Source: Streptomyces gilvus
Lineage (GTDB): Bacteria > Actinomycetota > Actinomycetes > Streptomycetales > Streptomycetaceae
Assembly (NCBI RefSeq): GCF_022513565.1
Contig: NZ_JAKWBE010000004.1
Coordinates: forward strand, 124,001 to 188,000
Length of the DNA: 64,000 nucleotides
Direction: 5' to 3'
The notes under the pieces were generated by a model. It searched no databases. It saw nothing but the letters and a program-made list of their open reading frames with translations, and was not told where the DNA came from. The translations under genes and the position numbers were made by a program. Numbering within the stretch: position 1 is the first letter of the stretch; every line of letters starts with the position of its first letter. This document shows, piece after piece, positions 60,722 to 64,000 of this stretch.

Positions 60722-61936
60722 GTGCACCTCGAATACACGCCCGAGCAGCAGCGGCTGCGCACCGAACTGCGCTCGTACTTCGCCGAGCTGGTGCCCGACA
60801 ACGCCTACGCCCGGCACGGCGACCCGGCCGCTCAGAAGCGCTTCTACCGCGAGACCATCCGCCGCCTCGGCTCGGACGGCTGGCTCGGGGTGGGCTGGCC
60901 CGAGGAGTACGGCGGGCGCGGGCTCACGGCGATGGAGCAGTTCATCTTCTTCGACGAGGCCGCCCAGGCGGGCGTCCCCCTGCCGCTGATGGCGCTGAAC
61001 ACGGTCGGCCCGACGATCATGCAGTTCGGCACGGACGAGCAGAAGGCCTACTTCCTGCCCAAGGTCCTCTCCGGCGAGATCGACTTCGCCATCGGCTACA
61101 GCGAGCCCGACGCGGGCACGGACCTCGCCTCGCTGAAGACGCGCGCCGTACGGGACGATGGGGGCACCTCCCGCTCGAGCGAAGCCGAGAGTGGGGGAGA
61201 GTACGTGGTCAACGGGCAGAAGATCTGGACCACCAACGGCGACACCGCGGACTGGGTGTGGCTGGCCACCCGCACCGACCCGGACGCCCCGCCGCACAAG
61301 GGCATCACCATGCTGCTGGTGCCGACCACCGACCCCGGCTACTCCTGCACCGTCATCACCACCCTCGCCTCGCACGACACCACCGCCAGCTACTACGAGA
61401 ACATCCGTGTCCCCGTCACCCGCCGGGTCGGCGCCGAGAACCAGGGCTGGCGGCTGATCACCAACCAGCTCAACCACGAGCGCGTCACCCTCGCCGCCCA
61501 CGGCACCATGGCCATCCGCGCCCTGCACGACGTGCAGCGCTGGGCCATGGAGACCAAGCTCGCCGACGGCCGCCGCGTCGTCGACCTGCCCTGGGTGCGC
61601 CGCCGCCTGGCCCAGACGCACACCAGGCTGGACGCGATGAAGCTCCTCAACTGGCAGATGGTGGGCGCCGTCCAGAACGGCACCCTCACCCCGCAGGACG
61701 CCTCCGCGGTCAAGGTCTACGGCTCCGAGGCCCGCCGCGACGCCTACGCCTGGCTGATGGAGATCGTCGGCGCGGCCGGAGAGCTCAAGGAGGGCTCGGT
61801 GGGCGCGGTCCTGCACGGCGAACTGGAGCGCGGCTACCGCTCGGCGGTCATCTTCACCTTCGGCGGCGGCAACAACGAGATCCAGCGGGAGATCATCTCC
61901 TGGATCGGTCTGGGGATGCCGCGCGTACGGCGTTAG
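60722..61936 (+). CDS. Acyl-CoA dehydrogenase
   Basis: 404 residues. Motifs of the family: GWPEEYGGRGLTAMEQFIF near 58-76, GYSEPDAGTDLASLKTRAV near 122-140 (FAD contact region), and GGGNNEIQREIISWIGLGMP near 380-399. An alpha,beta-dehydrogenation of an acyl-CoA using FAD is likely. The substrate is unknown. The GTG follows GGAGG. Residues about 146-159 (GGTSRSSEAESGGE) come from an in-frame palindromic DNA repeat and have no counterpart in typical family members. Confidence 0.9.
   Translation: MHLEYTPEQQRLRTELRSYFAELVPDNAYARHGDPAAQKRFYRETIRRLGSDGWLGVGWPEEYGGRGLTAMEQFIFFDEAAQAGVPLPLMALNTVGPTIMQFGTDEQKAYFLPKVLSGEIDFAIGYSEPDAGTDLASLKTRAVRDDGGTSRSSEAESGGEYVVNGQKIWTTNGDTADWVWLATRTDPDAPPHKGITMLLVPTTDPGYSCTVITTLASHDTTASYYENIRVPVTRRVGAENQGWRLITNQLNHERVTLAAHGTMAIRALHDVQRWAMETKLADGRRVVDLPWVRRRLAQTHTRLDAMKLLNWQMVGAVQNGTLTPQDASAVKVYGSEARRDAYAWLMEIVGAAGELKEGSVGAVLHGELERGYRSAVIFTFGGGNNEIQREIISWIGLGMPRVRR
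61159..61199. repeat. Palindromic Streptomyces repeat inserted in a coding gene
   Basis: A 41-bp element from TGGGGGCACCTCCC through CGAGCGAAGCCGAGAGTGG to GGGGAG. Its ends (CTCCC and GGGAG) pair imperfectly. The same kind of element occurs between genes in many Streptomyces genomes. Here it lies inside the acyl-CoA dehydrogenase without breaking the frame. Confidence 0.7.
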
Positions 61937-61945
61937 CCTGCGCTC

Positions 61946-62869
61946 ATGGGCGATCCCGGGCTGTTCACCCCGAACTCCGTGACCTGGCAGATGCACGGCG
62001 ACCCCATGATGTGGGTCGCCGGCATCCGCGCGCTGTACCTCCAGGCCCTGCACCCGCGCGCGGTGCGCGGCGTCATGCAGAACTCCGACTTCCGCAGGGA
62101 CGCCTGGGGCCGGCTGATGCGGACGGCCGACTTCGTCGGTACGACGACCTACGGCACCACCGAGGCCGCCGAACGCGCGGGCGCCCGCGTCCGCAGGATC
62201 CACAGCATGCTGTCCGCCACCGACCCGGACACCGGTGAGCGGTACGGCGTCGACGAACCAGAGCTGCTGCTCTGGGTGCACTGCGCCGAGATCGACTCGT
62301 ATCTGCAGGTCCTGCGCCGCTCCGGGTTCCGCCTCACCGACGCCGAGGCCGACCGCTACATCGCCGAACACCGGGAGAGTGCCCGCCTGGTGGGCCTCGA
62401 CCCCGACGCCGTACCGGCCGACCAGCGGAAGATGAACGCCTACTTCGAGAGGGTGCGACCCGAGCTCGCCGTCGGACCCGAGGCACGCGCGGTGGACGAC
62501 TTCCTGCTCCGCCCGCCGACGCACCCCCTGCTCGTCCCGGCGCGCGAGGTGCTGTGGCGGCGCGTGGCACACCTGGCGTACGCCGCCCTGCCGCCGTACG
62601 CCCACGAGTTGTACGGCAGACCGGCCCCGAAACCCGCCGCCGTCACTCGGCGACTGCGTGCCACGGGCACCCTGCTGCGCCGCGTTCCCGCACGTGTGCG
62701 CTGGCAACTCCCGCCCAAACACATCCTGCGCGCCATGGCACGCCTCGGCCCGGGCGCGCGCCCCGCACCGTACAAACTCGGACGACAGCTGGCCATACTG
62801 GACGAGCCAGGGGAGGGCGGGACGAACCGTACGGGGGGCGATCGCGCGAGATGGGGGACAGCAGGCTGA
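61946..62869 (+). CDS. MpaB/DUF2236 family oxygenase-like protein
   Basis: 307 residues, largely helical. LYLQALHPRAVRGVMQNSDF near 30-49 and TTYGTTEAAERAGARVRRIH near 67-86 are typical of the DUF2236 family, which includes latex-clearing protein and MpaB and often binds a b-type haem. LLLWVHCAEIDSYLQ near 107-121 carries further conserved histidine. Substrate unknown. It starts 10 bp after the acyl-CoA dehydrogenase stop and overlaps the kinase start by 19 bp. Confidence 0.82.
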   Translation: MGDPGLFTPNSVTWQMHGDPMMWVAGIRALYLQALHPRAVRGVMQNSDFRRDAWGRLMRTADFVGTTTYGTTEAAERAGARVRRIHSMLSATDPDTGERYGVDEPELLLWVHCAEIDSYLQVLRRSGFRLTDAEADRYIAEHRESARLVGLDPDAVPADQRKMNAYFERVRPELAVGPEARAVDDFLLRPPTHPLLVPAREVLWRRVAHLAYAALPPYAHELYGRPAPKPAAVTRRLRATGTLLRRVPARVRWQLPPKHILRAMARLGPGARPAPYKLGRQLAILDEPGEGGTNRTGGDRARWGTAG

Positions 62870-64000
62870 TCCACGGCCGCTACCGGCTGCTCGACCTGAT
62901 CGGGCGGGGCGGTATGGGCGAGGTGTGGCGGGCCCGGGACGAGTCGCTGGGCCGGCACGTCGCCGTGAAGTGCCTGAGGCCCCTCGGCCCCCACCACGAC
63001 CAGGCCTTCACCCGGGTCCTGCGGGAACGCTTCCGCCGTGAGGCCCGCGTGGCCGCCGCGCTGCAACACCGCGGGGTGACGGTCGTGCACGACTTCGGCG
63101 AGGACGACGGCGTCCTCTATCTCGTCATGGAGCTGCTGGAGGGCCGCAACCTCAGCCAGCTCCTGGACGACAACGAGCACCACCCGCTGCCGGTGGCCGA
63201 CGTCGTGGACATCGCCGACCAGGTCTCCGCCGCCCTCGCCTACACCCACCGGCAGGGCATCGTGCACCGCGATCTGAAGCCCGCCAACATCATGCGGCTC
63301 ACCGACGGCACGGTGAAGATCTGCGACTTCGGCATCGCCCGCCTCGGCCACGACATCGGCTTCACCTCCCGGCTCACCGGCACCGGCATCGCGATGGGCA
63401 CCCCGCACTACATGTCCCCGGAGCAGATCGGCGGCTCGGAGGTCGACCAGCGCAGCGACCTGTACTCGCTGGGCTGCGTGCTCTACGAGATCGCCACCGG
63501 CGCCCCGCCCTTCGACCTCGACGACGCCTGGGCCATTCTCGTCGGCCACCGCGACACCCCGCCCCGCCCGCCGCGCACCCAGCGCCCCGAACTGCCCGAG
63601 TACCTCGAGAAGGTCATCCTCGACCTGCTGGCCAAGCGGCCCGAGCAACGCCCGCACGACGCCCGCGAGTTGGGCCGGCGCATCAGCATGGGCCGCACGA
63701 CACCGGCGTACGTGCCCACCGTGGTGACCCCGCAGCCGGTGCTCCGGCCGCCGGAGCAGGCCCCCTCCCGCGAGCCCCGGCTGCCGTCCTGGACGCGCGG
63801 GATGACCACCGGCCACAAGGCCACCGGAGCCGGGCTGAGCACCACCCCGCCGGACGCCGGGGCCGGGCTGACCGGCGAGTGGATCGCCCGGCCGGCTCAC
63901 GGCCACGCGGAGGAGCCGGCGCCCGAGGGGCCCTCCGCCCCCTCCCCGCAGACGCTCGCCGCCCTGGCCGGACGGCACAACGCCGGACTGAGCCTCGGCA
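62851..64000 (+). CDS. Serine/threonine protein kinase (cut by window end)
   Basis: The frame is open from ATG 62851 to the window edge, giving at least 383 residues. All kinase motifs are present: GRGGMGEVW at 18-26, the VAIK-equivalent K40, HRDLKPANI near 139-147, DFGIARL near 157, and the activation-segment end MSPEQ near 187. The kinase domain finishes near residue 270. A Pro/Thr-rich linker follows and no transmembrane helix has appeared by the cut. Hanks-type kinase of the PknB class. The C-terminal domain lies outside the window. Confidence 0.92.
   Translation, partial: MGDSRLIHGRYRLLDLIGRGGMGEVWRARDESLGRHVAVKCLRPLGPHHDQAFTRVLRERFRREARVAAALQHRGVTVVHDFGEDDGVLYLVMELLEGRNLSQLLDDNEHHPLPVADVVDIADQVSAALAYTHRQGIVHRDLKPANIMRLTDGTVKICDFGIARLGHDIGFTSRLTGTGIAMGTPHYMSPEQIGGSEVDQRSDLYSLGCVLYEIATGAPPFDLDDAWAILVGHRDTPPRPPRTQRPELPEYLEKVILDLLAKRPEQRPHDARELGRRISMGRTTPAYVPTVVTPQPVLRPPEQAPSREPRLPSWTRGMTTGHKATGAGLSTTPPDAGAGLTGEWIARPAHGHAEEPAPEGPSAPSPQTLAALAGRHNAGLSLG

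Noticed and set aside
158..64000. Many long open frames antisense to, or out of frame with, the genes listed (for example 158-1642 minus, 25275-29180 minus, 60056-62722 minus)
   Set aside because: They are Arg/Ala/Gly/Pro-rich, lack ribosome sites and family motifs, and mirror genes on the opposite strand. Stop codons are rare in very GC-rich DNA, so such frames are expected.
1..64000. CRISPR arrays, tRNA or rRNA genes, insertion sequences, prophage or integrase genes
   Set aside because: No regularly spaced repeats, cloverleaf-like segments or transposase/integrase motifs were noticed on either strand by reading. A tRNAscan or IS search was not possible here.

Overview
The window is chromosomal DNA of a high-GC actinomycete, almost certainly a Streptomyces: GC is very high throughout, start codons ATG/GTG sit behind GGAGG-type Shine-Dalgarno sites, genes overlap by 4 bp (ATGA/GTGA), and the content includes Acg-like nitroreductases, DevR/DosR, Tat-exported EfeB and a DUF6479-type small membrane protein. 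No rRNA, tRNA, CRISPR array, transposase or integrase gene was seen.

The core (about 1-26 kb and 39-55 kb) is a hypoxia/dormancy gene set. It holds a complete arginine deiminase pathway (arcDABC), a P1B-5-type metal ATPase with a C-terminal hemerythrin domain, five universal stress proteins, two Acg-type nitroreductase homologues, a DevR/DosR-type response regulator, three CBS-BON proteins, two small HTH-less cyclic-nucleotide-binding-like proteins, a SulP transporter, a DoxX-like protein, a zinc alcohol dehydrogenase, PPK2, a GNAT/acyl-CoA-synthetase fusion of the PatA type, 6-phosphofructokinase and pyruvate phosphate dikinase. From 39.0 to 49.5 kb there is a group 3b-type cytosolic [NiFe]-hydrogenase (beta, gamma, small and large subunits) with hypC, hypD, hypE, hypF and a maturation protease. 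hypA and hypB are not in the window. One CNB-like gene and one CBS-BON gene lie inside the translationally coupled hydrogenase operon.

A repeated near-palindrome, GGGCC-N4-GGCCC (best form GGGCCGACCGGCCC), lies in the promoter regions of most of these genes: arcD, three usp promoter regions, both acg genes, devR, sulP/doxX, ppk2/patA, pfk, hyhB and the protease-hypFC unit. It is often present as two copies whose start points are 20-23 bp apart. It reads as a GC-rich version of the mycobacterial DosR box and would tie the region into one DevR/OsdR-type regulon. The devR-like gene has no sensor kinase gene beside it. In combination the genes would give substrate-level ATP (arginine deiminase, phosphofructokinase), polyphosphate/pyrophosphate chemistry (PPK2, PPDK), electron disposal through NAD(P)H and H2 (hydrogenase, alcohol dehydrogenase), and acetylation and stress control.

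The middle (26.5-39 kb) is more ordinary: a secreted Asp-box/beta-propeller protein, TfoX-N and SRPBCC genes, a flavodoxin-fold reductase, a quinone oxidoreductase plus SigJ-type sigma factor, an EfeUO-EfeB iron uptake operon under an IdeR/DmdR1-like box, a DinB-family protein and a Tat lipoprotein with a dimethylformamidase-like domain.

The right end (55-64 kb) has an extra cytochrome oxidase ctaD-ctaF pair convergent with an orphan qcrB, two small genes separated by a triplicated ribosome-binding segment, a cysteine-rich copper-storage-like protein, a decayed E1-beta dehydrogenase fragment between 21-bp direct repeats, an acyl-CoA dehydrogenase carrying an in-frame palindromic repeat, an MpaB/DUF2236 protein, and a Ser/Thr kinase cut by the window edge.
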